A DNA stretch of 64,000 bases from Pseudolabrys sp. GTDB taxonomy: Bacteria; Pseudomonadota; Alphaproteobacteria; Rhizobiales; Xanthobacteraceae. The DNA is taken from contig JAHCKG010000001.1 in the NCBI GenBank assembly GCA_026125895.1, positions 434,001 through 498,000 on the forward strand, given 5' to 3'. The notes under the pieces are model-generated. The model had not been told where the DNA came from. It was given only the letters and a program-made list of their open reading frames with translations, and made no database searches. The position numbers and the translations under genes were made by a program. This document shows positions 6,739 through 14,296 of the stretch, piece by piece; position 1 is the first letter of the stretch, and each line of letters starts with the position of its first letter.

Positions 6739-8148
6739 TCACCACCGCCTCGCCAAAATCCCCTTCGGCACCACCGGCCCGTCCCAGAAGCTCCTGATCC
6801 GCGGCCCGTCTCCTTCCCCGCGCTTCGTCAGCTCCGTCACCGCCCAGACCAGCGCATCCAAGCGATCCGGCGAGGCGCCGCCGGACAGCCCGCCCAAACC
6901 GAAGTCGCACATCTCGTCCTCGAGCGCGGGAAAGCCGGCGCCGACATGTTTGACCTTGCCTTGCGCATACATCGCCGCCACCGGCTCGGCGCGCAGATAC
7001 TTGCCGCGCGTCGCATGCACCTGCTTGACCGGCACCGTGCGATCGATCTGCCGCAGCACCGCCTTGACCATGTCGCCGCCCTGGTTGACCTCGGCGACGA
7101 TGGCGTCGGCCTCGAGCCGCCGATACAAGGCGACCGCGCGCGAGGCCCAGCCATCCGGCGACACGCCCTGCACCGTCGCATCCTCGAGCACATAGACGAT
7201 GCCGCCCTCGGCGATGCCGGCGGCGACGATGCCGCAGGCATCGGCCCCGGCGCGCGACGACGCAGGCGGATCGAGACCGACGACGATGCGCAGCAGCTTG
7301 AATTGCTGCGGCGGCGCCACATCGACGCGGCACGCCTCGATCACATCGCGCGACCACAGCGCATCGTTGCGGTCCTCGATGATCTCGCCGTCGATCTCCT
7401 GCCGCCCGAGCCGTGTGCCGGCATAGCGGCCGATCACCGCTTCGATGAAGTCCGGCGACAGATGCGCGGCGTTGGCGTGCGTCGCCGCGCGCGTCACCGC
7501 GGTGCGCGGATCGGTGACGAGGCGCTTGATCAGCGCGATCGGCCGCGGCGTCGTGGTGACGAGCTGGCGCGGCCGCGGACCGAGGCGCAGGCCGAATTGC
7601 AGATTGTCGAAGGTCTCGTCCGGCGCGCGCCACTTGGCGAGTTCGTCGCACCAGGCGGCGTCGAACTGCGGCCCGCGCAGTTGCTCGGGATCGTCGGCCG
7701 AGAACGCGGTGGCGACCGCGCCATTCGGCCATTCCAGCCGCCGCCGCGACGACATCCACACCGGCCGCTCGCCGCGCGGGCAATGCGCGAGAATGCCAGA
7801 CGGCCCCTCGATCATCACCTCGCGCGCGTCATGCGCCGTCTCGCCGACCAGCGCGATGTTGAAGGCGCGGCTCTCGGCATAAGGCGCCGCGCCGGAGGCC
7901 TGCGCGCGCACCCATTCGGCACCTAACCGCGTCTTGCCGGCCCCGCGGCCGCCCAGCATCAGCCAGGTGGTCCAGGGCCCGCCATTGTTGGCGAAAGCCG
8001 GCGGCTCCTGATGGCGATGCGCGAGCGTGATGAAGTCCTCGTTAAGCGCCGTCAGCCGTTCCGGCGGCAGCGTCCTGAGCATCTCCAGCGTCGGCGCGGC
8101 TCGCGATGAACGCGTCAATGCGGCGCGCAAGGTCGATACGGATGTCAT
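6739..8148 (-). CDS. Terminase large subunit, gene-transfer-agent/phage type
   Basis: A 469-residue DNA-packaging motor protein. The ATPase half has a Walker A site, LGGRGAGKTRLGAEWV (about 64-80), and a downstream acidic site in FDAAWCDELAKW (about 161-172). The nuclease half has the expected acidic positions in VGLDPPASS, IVAEVNQGGDMV and SPDRLDALVWA near the C-terminus. It resembles the large terminases of alphaproteobacterial gene transfer agents. GGAGAA upstream supports the ATG at 8148, which lies within the 3' end of the preceding gene (107-base overlap). No portal, protease or capsid gene follows; the next genes belong to other functions. Confidence 0.85.
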   Translation of the reverse strand: MTSVSTLRAALTRSSRAAPTLEMLRTLPPERLTALNEDFITLAHRHQEPPAFANNGGPWTTWLMLGGRGAGKTRLGAEWVRAQASGAAPYAESRAFNIALVGETAHDAREVMIEGPSGILAHCPRGERPVWMSSRRRLEWPNGAVATAFSADDPEQLRGPQFDAAWCDELAKWRAPDETFDNLQFGLRLGPRPRQLVTTTPRPIALIKRLVTDPRTAVTRAATHANAAHLSPDFIEAVIGRYAGTRLGRQEIDGEIIEDRNDALWSRDVIEACRVDVAPPQQFKLLRIVVGLDPPASSRAGADACGIVAAGIAEGGIVYVLEDATVQGVSPDGWASRAVALYRRLEADAIVAEVNQGGDMVKAVLRQIDRTVPVKQVHATRGKYLRAEPVAAMYAQGKVKHVGAGFPALEDEMCDFGLGGLSGGASPDRLDALVWAVTELTKRGEGDGPRIRSFWDGPVVPKGILARRW

Positions 8149-8905
8149 CGATGTTCTCCGGAATGGTGGTGTCCAGATGGCTCGCCGCGTCGGGCTGTTG
8201 CGCGGCTGCCATCAGCGGCAGGCGCAGGCGCTGCAGCTTCTGCAAGGTGTCGGTCAGTGAGGTCAGCGTGCGCGCCGTGCTCTCGGCCTCGCGCATGGGA
8301 TGCGGCACGCCGTGCAACTGCGCGCGCATGGCTTCGAGCTCGGCAATCTCCTTGAGAACGAGCGCTTCGATGCGGGCGATCGCTTCGATACTGACGCTCG
8401 CCGGCGCGTCGGCGTGAGCGGCCGCGAGTTGCTCCGCCTGGACGAGAAGCCGCGCCGCCACCGGCAACTGTTTCGGCGCCATGCCGAAACGCACCCAACC
8501 GAGGCGCTGCGCCAGCCGCCGCAGGCTGCCGGGGTGAATGCGAAAGTCCGCGGCAATGGCGGCGATCGGCTCATCGGTCTGTTCGTAGCGGTGACGGCCG
8601 TTGGCCAGGAGTTCGGTGGAATAGGTCTTGGGCACCGAGACGACGCCGCCGCGCTTGCGCCTGGGCGCGGGTACGGGCGACGGCATCGCGACCCGCTTGG
8701 AACCAGGCTTACCTTTGAGCTTCGGCACACTCTTCTCTCCCCTCCTCCCACGCGCCCTTCGCTTGGTGGGGAGGGCACAGGCGGCCTTTGGCCGCCGTTC
8801 TTTGCCAATAGAAACGCCGATGCGACGCATCGGCTTGGGGTGGGGGGACTTCTTCGGCGCGCGCAAGGATGCGCGCCGCGCGGACACGCGGGTTCGTTTC
8901 GCCAT
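8042..8905 (-). CDS. Terminase small subunit-like protein (GTA gp1 position)
   Basis: A 287-residue protein preceding and overlapping the large terminase gene. A helix-turn-helix-like segment, DEPIAAIAADFRIHPGSLRR (about 112-131), fits a DNA-recognition role, and residues about 145-265 are long amphipathic helices. The first 73 residues are very basic, Pro/Arg-rich and low-complexity, and partly translate a dispersed palindromic repeat (8735-8851). The real start may therefore be MPSPVPAP at 8686, giving about 214 residues. Assignment as a small terminase rests on position and the DNA-binding segment, not on a strong motif. Confidence 0.6.
   Translation of the reverse strand: MAKRTRVSARRASLRAPKKSPHPKPMRRIGVSIGKERRPKAACALPTKRRARGRRGEKSVPKLKGKPGSKRVAMPSPVPAPRRKRGGVVSVPKTYSTELLANGRHRYEQTDEPIAAIAADFRIHPGSLRRLAQRLGWVRFGMAPKQLPVAARLLVQAEQLAAAHADAPASVSIEAIARIEALVLKEIAELEAMRAQLHGVPHPMREAESTARTLTSLTDTLQKLQRLRLPLMAAAQQPDAASHLDTTIPENIDDIRIDLARRIDAFIASRADAGDAQDAAAGTADGA
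8735..8851. repeat. REP-like palindromic element inside the 5' part of the gp1-like gene
   Basis: CTCCCC/TGGGGAG arms, CGGCCTTTGGCCG and CCGATGCGACGCATCGG hairpins, and a GGGGTGGGGGG tract resemble the element at 5866-5970. It lies in the open frame of the gene at 8042-8905, without an internal stop. Confidence 0.55.
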
Positions 8906-9069
8906 GACGGCGCTCCTGATGGTTGACGGGTGGGTGTGCTTGAAAAAGCGAAAACGGCCGGCCCGGGAGCGAAAAGGCTTTCTCCGGGCGCAGATCGCGA
9001 GCGTGCAGGAAAACTACCCTAGGAGCGTCACGCTGTCAAGGACTATGGTCCGCACTTTCGCTACCGCCT

Positions 9070-10716
9070 TCAGATACCGCCGTCAATGAATTGGCTAACC
9101 AGCGGCTGGACGAACCGTCGCTCTAGTTCGCCAATATGACGGTGCCTGAGATCGACGAATGCTGGAAAATCACCAGCCATCAGAGCGCCCATTGCCTCAT
9201 CGGGAATTGCGTGCTTCCTGCGAAGCGGCTCATCAATTAGTCCTGCCAATAGCGCTTCCCTGAACGCAGCTGCATAAGCCGGGTGCACCAGAAATCGGTT
9301 CCCTGGACTTGCATATGTATCCCGCTGCCCTTTCGACCAAGGCAAAATCTGAACGAGCCCTTTCCTTCCGGCATCCGCCAAAATCTGACTGCCCTCTCGG
9401 TCGGGGCCGAGCTGGTCCTGTATCGCCGCCAGCCGAAAAGCGAAGGCCTTTGCCCTTGCCGCTCTAAAATCAAATGTTTGGCGTAGCGGCTTCACTTCAA
9501 AAGGTCGTTGCCAAGTCCACTTTGGCCTTCCTGTCCGCAACATCTCCCTCATATCACCAAGCACAACTCGCACGCGATCGCCGCTCATGCCAGCAAATAA
9601 TTCCCCGTACGTCGTCATCCAGAACCATGAGATAATCAATTCTTGCAAATTATTGTCAGGGTCAGGGCTTAGTCGGAACGCCTCCGCCAAAATGACTACT
9701 TGCAACGAATACGGCACCAAGTCCGGGGATGGCACTCCACAACGCGACCAGAGAAATTCCGCAGCGCGCCTAAGAGAGTATCCCACCTCTTGCACTACGG
9801 CACGGCGAACGCGAAGCTTATCACTCAGCTCCTGTGCATTCGTTTTATAGACATCAAGACCAAACGCTGCCTTGCAGGCTTTCAAAATCGGGTCTTCATC
9901 CAGCTCAGCCCACCCTACGGGAGCCAGCAGCTCGCGACGAAGCTCGCTGAACTTCCTCCGCAAATCGAAATGGTCGGACCATGTGAGCGCATGCACCATA
10001 TGCGCCTCACTCATCCGAGCCCCCTGGCTGTTGATACGTTGAAAAGTACGTGTCGCCATATCAACATCATCAGTGGTAATCGGAATTATTGGAATTTTGT
10101 AGTCGCGAAACGACCTCGCAATTTCGTCGGATGCTTCGATTAAGTGCTCACTATCGGGACCAGATAATTCCCGTTGAAACCGCAATAGAGCCACACTGTT
10201 GAATACAAGATGAAGCGGCATTAACCGAGCATCGTCCTCAGCATCTTCGCGGATTACAAACTCTTTAGTCGTCAAGTCATAGAATACCTCGAAATCCCTA
10301 GAGATAGCCCCAGCGCCGTCATCGAAGACCTCATCAACCTCCTCAATTTCAAATAGGTCAACAGGAGCCGTCCGCACCGGTCTGTGCAGCGCACCGTATA
10401 GAGTGGAAAGCCGCTGAACCCCATCCAACAAATATTGTCTTGTGGTCCCTTCGGGTGGCAAAGACAGAAAGTGTGGGCCTAACTGGCGATAGCACTCAAT
10501 GGTCGCATGCGCGGTGCGCCAGACCATGATGGCGCCGATCGGGATTCCATCCCGTATACTGACCAACAATTCTCGTCGTCGATCCCAGTCCCAGACCAGC
10601 GGGCGCTGGAACCGAGGCACCTGAATCAGCCCGCTATTAATTTCCTCGAGCAATTGAGAAAGGAATTGAACGTGAGGATCGCTGTAGAAGCTTGGAGCCG
10701 CGCGCATTTCGCTCAC
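9070..10716 (-). CDS. DUF262 (GmrSD/ParB-like N-terminal) protein of a three-gene putative defence operon
   Basis: A 548-residue protein. The DUF262 fold is clear: QVPRFQRPLVWDWDRR (32-47), IPIGAIMVWR (58-67), QYLLDGVQRLSTLYGAL (94-110) and ATRTFQRINSQGARMS (221-236). DUF262 domains occur in GmrS of the type IV restriction enzyme GmrSD, and in other anti-phage proteins, where they bind or hydrolyse nucleotide. Here the usual DGQQR reads DGVQR. No HNH/DUF1524 nuclease motif is obvious in the C-terminal half, which is helical and unrecognised. It begins with GTG directly after the stop codon of the TOPRIM-like gene, implying coupled translation. GC content is below that of the flanks, suggesting transfer. 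Confidence 0.8.
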   Translation of the reverse strand: MSEMRAAPSFYSDPHVQFLSQLLEEINSGLIQVPRFQRPLVWDWDRRRELLVSIRDGIPIGAIMVWRTAHATIECYRQLGPHFLSLPPEGTTRQYLLDGVQRLSTLYGALHRPVRTAPVDLFEIEEVDEVFDDGAGAISRDFEVFYDLTTKEFVIREDAEDDARLMPLHLVFNSVALLRFQRELSGPDSEHLIEASDEIARSFRDYKIPIIPITTDDVDMATRTFQRINSQGARMSEAHMVHALTWSDHFDLRRKFSELRRELLAPVGWAELDEDPILKACKAAFGLDVYKTNAQELSDKLRVRRAVVQEVGYSLRRAAEFLWSRCGVPSPDLVPYSLQVVILAEAFRLSPDPDNNLQELIISWFWMTTYGELFAGMSGDRVRVVLGDMREMLRTGRPKWTWQRPFEVKPLRQTFDFRAARAKAFAFRLAAIQDQLGPDREGSQILADAGRKGLVQILPWSKGQRDTYASPGNRFLVHPAYAAAFREALLAGLIDEPLRRKHAIPDEAMGALMAGDFPAFVDLRHRHIGELERRFVQPLVSQFIDGGI

Positions 10717-11688
10717 CTAATCAATGCGATCAAGCCCCGTCACAACAGGATTGACCTCTTGCCAACCGCCGTCTCGCTTGAGATCAGCCTCAGTTACGGC
10801 CTCAGTTGCGAATAGAGCCCCAATCTTCTTCCCAAACCCGACGTGCAACAACTGAACCACGCCTTGAGGCAGCCCGTTGAAAAGCGCTCCCGCACCGGGC
10901 GGCGGCCTCTTTTCGTCCCCTTTGAACCCCTCTTTAAAATTGTAGTGACTCCTCTGAACATCAGAAAGACTAAGCAACGCTAAGTAGCCTTTCTCGCGCG
11001 CTCGTCGATCCTCATATGCCCAGATCCTTAGTGCGTTCTTTGTGAGATAGTTTTCAATATTGCGCCTCTGCAGTCTGTAGTATGGCACACTCGCATTTTT
11101 GCATTTTTCTTCCAGCAACGCAGATTGCGCACTGGGATTTCCAGGTTGCAACGCATCACTATCAAACATTATCCAATTATGAAGTACACCTCGCCGGCCT
11201 TCATTGGCAATCTCAGATACTCGCCTCGGCATCGAGGTTATGCCTCCGCCATTGTCTACCACAATCGAGCCTTCTCGTATTCGAGCACTTAGAAACTCGC
11301 GTTGATTACGTGTGGCCATGCAAAAAAGGAAATCACGATCGGAAACTTGATCTTCTAGCAGAATACGAAAAGGTTTTTGCAAGCAGTCAATCGCTTCATT
11401 CACCGATACGATAGGAATTGGCGCATTCCAGTTTTCTTCATATGCCGAGACATGAATTGCGCGCTCGGCAGGCTCTAGAGCTTCTCGACGATATCCGGAT
11501 TCGATCGTCTCCTTCCATTTTTGGCGATGGCGTGGCTGCAGTCCTTCCAACCAGCCCAAGAATTTTTCATTACGATCATCTTCGATTAAGAGATGATGCC
11601 TTCTGCTGATTGCGGCGTGCAGCAACGCGTCTAGAGCCGCCGTATCACACTCATCGTGAAAGACGTCAATTCGAACGGTCACCCTCAT
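10717..11688 (-). CDS. TOPRIM-like (DUF4435/OLD-type) putative nuclease of the same operon
   Basis: A 323-residue protein with no strong single-family match from memory, but with the ordered pattern of a TOPRIM domain. That is an acidic site in RILLEDQVSDRDF (about 108-120, Glu112), a strand and glycine turn in SIVVDNGGG (141-149), DSD in IMFDSDAL (173-180) and the RRNIENYL motif (208-215) that follows the metal site in OLD, GajA and DUF4435 proteins. This suggests a metal-dependent nuclease. It follows the ATPase gene by two bases and abuts the DUF262 gene, so the three form one operon. The partnership resembles split ATPase plus TOPRIM defence systems such as PARIS. The N-terminal 100 residues are unrecognised. 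Confidence 0.6.
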   Translation of the reverse strand: MRVTVRIDVFHDECDTAALDALLHAAISRRHHLLIEDDRNEKFLGWLEGLQPRHRQKWKETIESGYRREALEPAERAIHVSAYEENWNAPIPIVSVNEAIDCLQKPFRILLEDQVSDRDFLFCMATRNQREFLSARIREGSIVVDNGGGITSMPRRVSEIANEGRRGVLHNWIMFDSDALQPGNPSAQSALLEEKCKNASVPYYRLQRRNIENYLTKNALRIWAYEDRRAREKGYLALLSLSDVQRSHYNFKEGFKGDEKRPPPGAGALFNGLPQGVVQLLHVGFGKKIGALFATEAVTEADLKRDGGWQEVNPVVTGLDRID

Positions 11689-11690
11689 TA

Positions 11691-12977
11691 TTACGACTGC
11701 GCATCCCTGCTCAAAACAAGTTCACGGGCTTGTTCGTTAGCTTCTGCAAAAACATCTGGTGGCCACGCGTCACCTTTTGGTCGTCCAAGCTCATCAAATT
11801 CTACGCGATCAACAATCGAGGTGCCCTGGGTCGATTGCCGGACCCAGTAAACAACCACAGCGTCAGGTGCCAACTCCTTCTTGACAATTGCAAGCTGAAC
11901 AGCAAGCAGAAAATTCTCAGAGTGCGTTTCCACGAGCATTTTCAGCGGGACCGATCCGGCGGCCACCCTGCAGAAGAGGCGAGCAAGATCTGAATGGGCG
12001 GACGGATGCAAATGAAGCTCGGGGTGCTCGAAACTTAATATTGGATGCGAACCCAGCTGACCATGTTTAGCCAGCAATAAAAGACCAACAACGGGCAGCA
12101 TCTGCCCCATACCCTCGCCAGTATCCATTATTTCCATTTCAACTGCAGGGCCATCCGACGGACTCAGCACACAAGAAAACAGCTCCTTTCCTGCAAAGGA
12201 GCCCTTACGAATATTCAATCGATGACGCGTTGCCTCCTCGAACCACTGCGAAACATCATTTAGGACCCGTCCACCGGTTATCTCGTCATACGCCAAGAGT
12301 TGGGTGACGCCCGTGCCGTCTGCCTCGATGCGGTTCGCTCCGCCGCTGAATACTTCATGTCGGGGCGGCGGAACGCGAAGCGCCTGAAGCCAATGAAGAC
12401 TCTCCGCCGTTCGCTGAAGAATTTCAGCGAGCGCCTCAAAACATACGGAGACTACTGAAGGAGTTCGCTGACTTACGATCTCCGGAACTAAGCCACGAAA
12501 CCGCAAATCTAAATCGTGTTCGCTCGATCTTCCGTTCAGCAACAGCTGATAACGCGCCGAAACGAAATCATCGATTGGAAGCCCCGGTACCCAGAGAGCG
12601 GAGACGACGTCTCCGGTGCGGCGATTAATGATCGAAATCCTCTCAATGACCTGCGTTCTAAATTCCGGGAGATCGCGAATCTCGTATCTTGCTGAGTGAA
12701 CCAGTTCATCATCCCACTTCAAGCCAATGGACAGAACTGGGCTGCTGGTGAATTTTGATTTGAGGTCTGCAAAGCTCCCACCGCGGACTGCAGTGGATTG
12801 GATGGCAAGTGGGCATTGCTTGCTTAATAAAATTGAGTCTCGGATCAGCGGCAACAGCTGCAAGAGCGCGCTTTTTCCTGAGCTGTTGTATCCAAACAAA
12901 AGCGTCAAGGGGCGCAGATCAACCTCAGAAAGATCCAAGAACCCGCGGTAGTTTTCTGCGGAGAAGCCCGATAGCAT
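11691..12977 (-). CDS. AAA/ABC-type ATPase (DUF3696-like) of the putative defence operon
   Basis: A 428-residue SMC/OLD-like ATPase. It has Walker A GYNSSGKSALLQLL (about 29-42), an ABC-like signature DTGEGMGQMLPVV (285-297), Walker B with adjacent histidines ILSFEHPELHLHP (313-325) and an H-loop-like VETHSE (349-354). The C-terminus (AWPPDVFAEANEQAREL) resembles the DUF3696 extension. Such ATPases sense or drive partner nucleases in several anti-phage systems. AAGGAAG before the ATG at 12977 supports this start; an in-frame ATG at 13007 is also possible. It is the first gene of the operon. Base composition is visibly poorer in GC than the flanking porin and terminase genes. Confidence 0.8.
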   Translation of the reverse strand: MLSGFSAENYRGFLDLSEVDLRPLTLLFGYNSSGKSALLQLLPLIRDSILLSKQCPLAIQSTAVRGGSFADLKSKFTSSPVLSIGLKWDDELVHSARYEIRDLPEFRTQVIERISIINRRTGDVVSALWVPGLPIDDFVSARYQLLLNGRSSEHDLDLRFRGLVPEIVSQRTPSVVSVCFEALAEILQRTAESLHWLQALRVPPPRHEVFSGGANRIEADGTGVTQLLAYDEITGGRVLNDVSQWFEEATRHRLNIRKGSFAGKELFSCVLSPSDGPAVEMEIMDTGEGMGQMLPVVGLLLLAKHGQLGSHPILSFEHPELHLHPSAHSDLARLFCRVAAGSVPLKMLVETHSENFLLAVQLAIVKKELAPDAVVVYWVRQSTQGTSIVDRVEFDELGRPKGDAWPPDVFAEANEQARELVLSRDAQS

Positions 12978-13130
12978 TGTTGTCCACTTCCTTGCCCTTG
13001 GAGTTTGCATTAACCTACTTCGGTAAGACGCATCTTGCAATTTTCCTATCGTCGAAGTGCCGTGTTTAGGCCGTGTGTCTTAGCTTGGTTCTCCCAACCG
13101 ATCGGAAGGATCTCTAGGCCAACCCAACAC

Positions 13131-13160
13131 AAAAAAGGCCGGGGATTCTCCCCGGCCCTT
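13131..13160 (-). terminator. Rho-independent terminator of the porin gene
   Basis: A 9-bp stem (GGCCGGGGA with TCCCCGGCC) and a TTC loop, followed on the minus strand by six T. It lies between the porin gene and the defence operon and would isolate the two. Confidence 0.8.
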
Positions 13161-13214
13161 CTTCATATCCGAAGCGCGTTCTGCGCCCGAAGCCTGCTCG
13201 TGAGGCGCAAAGCC

Positions 13215-13886
13215 TCAGAAGCGATAATTCAGACCGGCGCGAACGAGGTGCGACTTGAAGGTCACGTCGTTGCCCGGCGTGCCGCCCGAGACGCTGCCGA
13301 GATCGGCATAGAGATATTCGAGCTTGGTGGTCCAGTTGGCGAAGATGGCGTATTCGACGCCGCCGCCGACGGTCCAGCCGAGCTTGCCCTTCGACCAGTC
13401 CGAGCCGACCGCCGGGGTCGCCTTGATGTTGCCGTAGGCCGCGCCGCCCGTGATGTAAGGCAGCCAGCGGTCCCAGCCGGCGTAGCCGATGCGGCCGCGG
13501 CCGGTGCCGAACCAGGTCAGCTTGGTTTCGCAGCCCGCGCCGGTGCACACGCCGGTGCCGCCCGAGTCGGTGCCCTTCATGCCGCTGTACTGGAAGTCGG
13601 CTTCCAGGCCCCAGACCCACATGCCGGTCTGCAGGTTGTAGCCGAGCTGCACGCCGCCGATGAAGCCCTTCGGCTTGGTCGAACCGGTGCCGCCGGCGCC
13701 CGACCAGTCGGACTTGCCGAAGCCGTAGCCGGCGTTGAGACCGGCGTAGAAGCCGGTCCAGTTGTAATAGCTCGGCGCGTAGACCGGGGCCTTGTAGGAC
13801 GGACGCGGCAGGTCGGCGGCGAACGATGGCGCTGCCATCGCCGCAACGAACAGGCCGATCGACATCGTCATCGATAGACGCTTCAT
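13215..13886 (-). CDS. Outer-membrane beta-barrel porin, Omp31/OmpA-like
   Basis: A 223-residue secreted outer-membrane protein. It has a signal peptide (MKRLSMTMSIGLFVAAMAAP, cleaved near SFAA-DLP), then alternating strands of a small barrel: YNWTGFYAGLNAGYGFG, KGFIGGVQLGYNLQ, LPYITGGAAYGNI and a C-terminal SHLVRAGLNYRF ending in Phe, the usual barrel-assembly signal. This is the common rhizobial Omp31/opacity type. AGGAG lies just upstream of the ATG at 13886. Two Cys in the GVCTGAGCE loop may form a disulfide. Confidence 0.9.
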   Translation of the reverse strand: MKRLSMTMSIGLFVAAMAAPSFAADLPRPSYKAPVYAPSYYNWTGFYAGLNAGYGFGKSDWSGAGGTGSTKPKGFIGGVQLGYNLQTGMWVWGLEADFQYSGMKGTDSGGTGVCTGAGCETKLTWFGTGRGRIGYAGWDRWLPYITGGAAYGNIKATPAVGSDWSKGKLGWTVGGGVEYAIFANWTTKLEYLYADLGSVSGGTPGNDVTFKSHLVRAGLNYRF

Positions 13887-14296
13887 CGGGAAGTCTCCTG
13901 AGTTAGCCAATCCAGGAACTGAAACTGGTACTGGCGCTGAACCGTGTGGGCCGCGGCCGGGCATCCGGTGCGGGCCAGCCCCCCTGGCTGGCGAAAGGCG
14001 CATACGCGTTGAATTGCCGCGTATGGTTAATAGACATGGACCAGGAGTGGTTAAGGGCCAGTTAAGTGAGAAACCCGACTTGTTTATTTTGCCGGCGCTG
14101 CGCGCACCGGATTACCGCGCGGCGTTGTTTATTCGTAAAAAACAAACAGCGCCGGCGGTGAGGCCGGCTTTGCCCTCGCCGTCATGCCCCGCGAATGCGG
14201 GGCATTCAGTGCTTGCGTGAACACCGCTCAATGCTGGATCGCCCGCTTTCGCGGGCGATGACGTCACAAACGCTGCCCCGCAATGACCGGCAGAAT
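13887..14296. other. Gene-free stretch: porin upstream region, terminator and palindromic repeat
   Basis: No coding region seen. It holds the upstream region of the porin gene and, near 14135-14168, a minus-strand hairpin (GCCGGC-GGTGAG-GCCGGC) followed by a T-rich run, which would end the thi-dctP transcript. Between that and dctP lies a bipartite palindromic repeat at 14180-14263. Confidence 0.6.
14180..14263. repeat. Bipartite palindromic repeat downstream of dctP
   Basis: Two hairpins (CCCCGCGAATGCGGGG and CGCCCGCTTTCGCGGGCG) are enclosed by pairing ends (CGTCAT with ATGACG). Same architecture and size as the elements at 2957-3040 and 62073-62162. Confidence 0.8.

Noticed and set aside
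6739-13040. An integrated prophage spanning the terminase genes and the low-GC operon
   Set aside because: No integrase, capsid, tail or lysis genes and no tRNA or att repeats were seen in or around the region.
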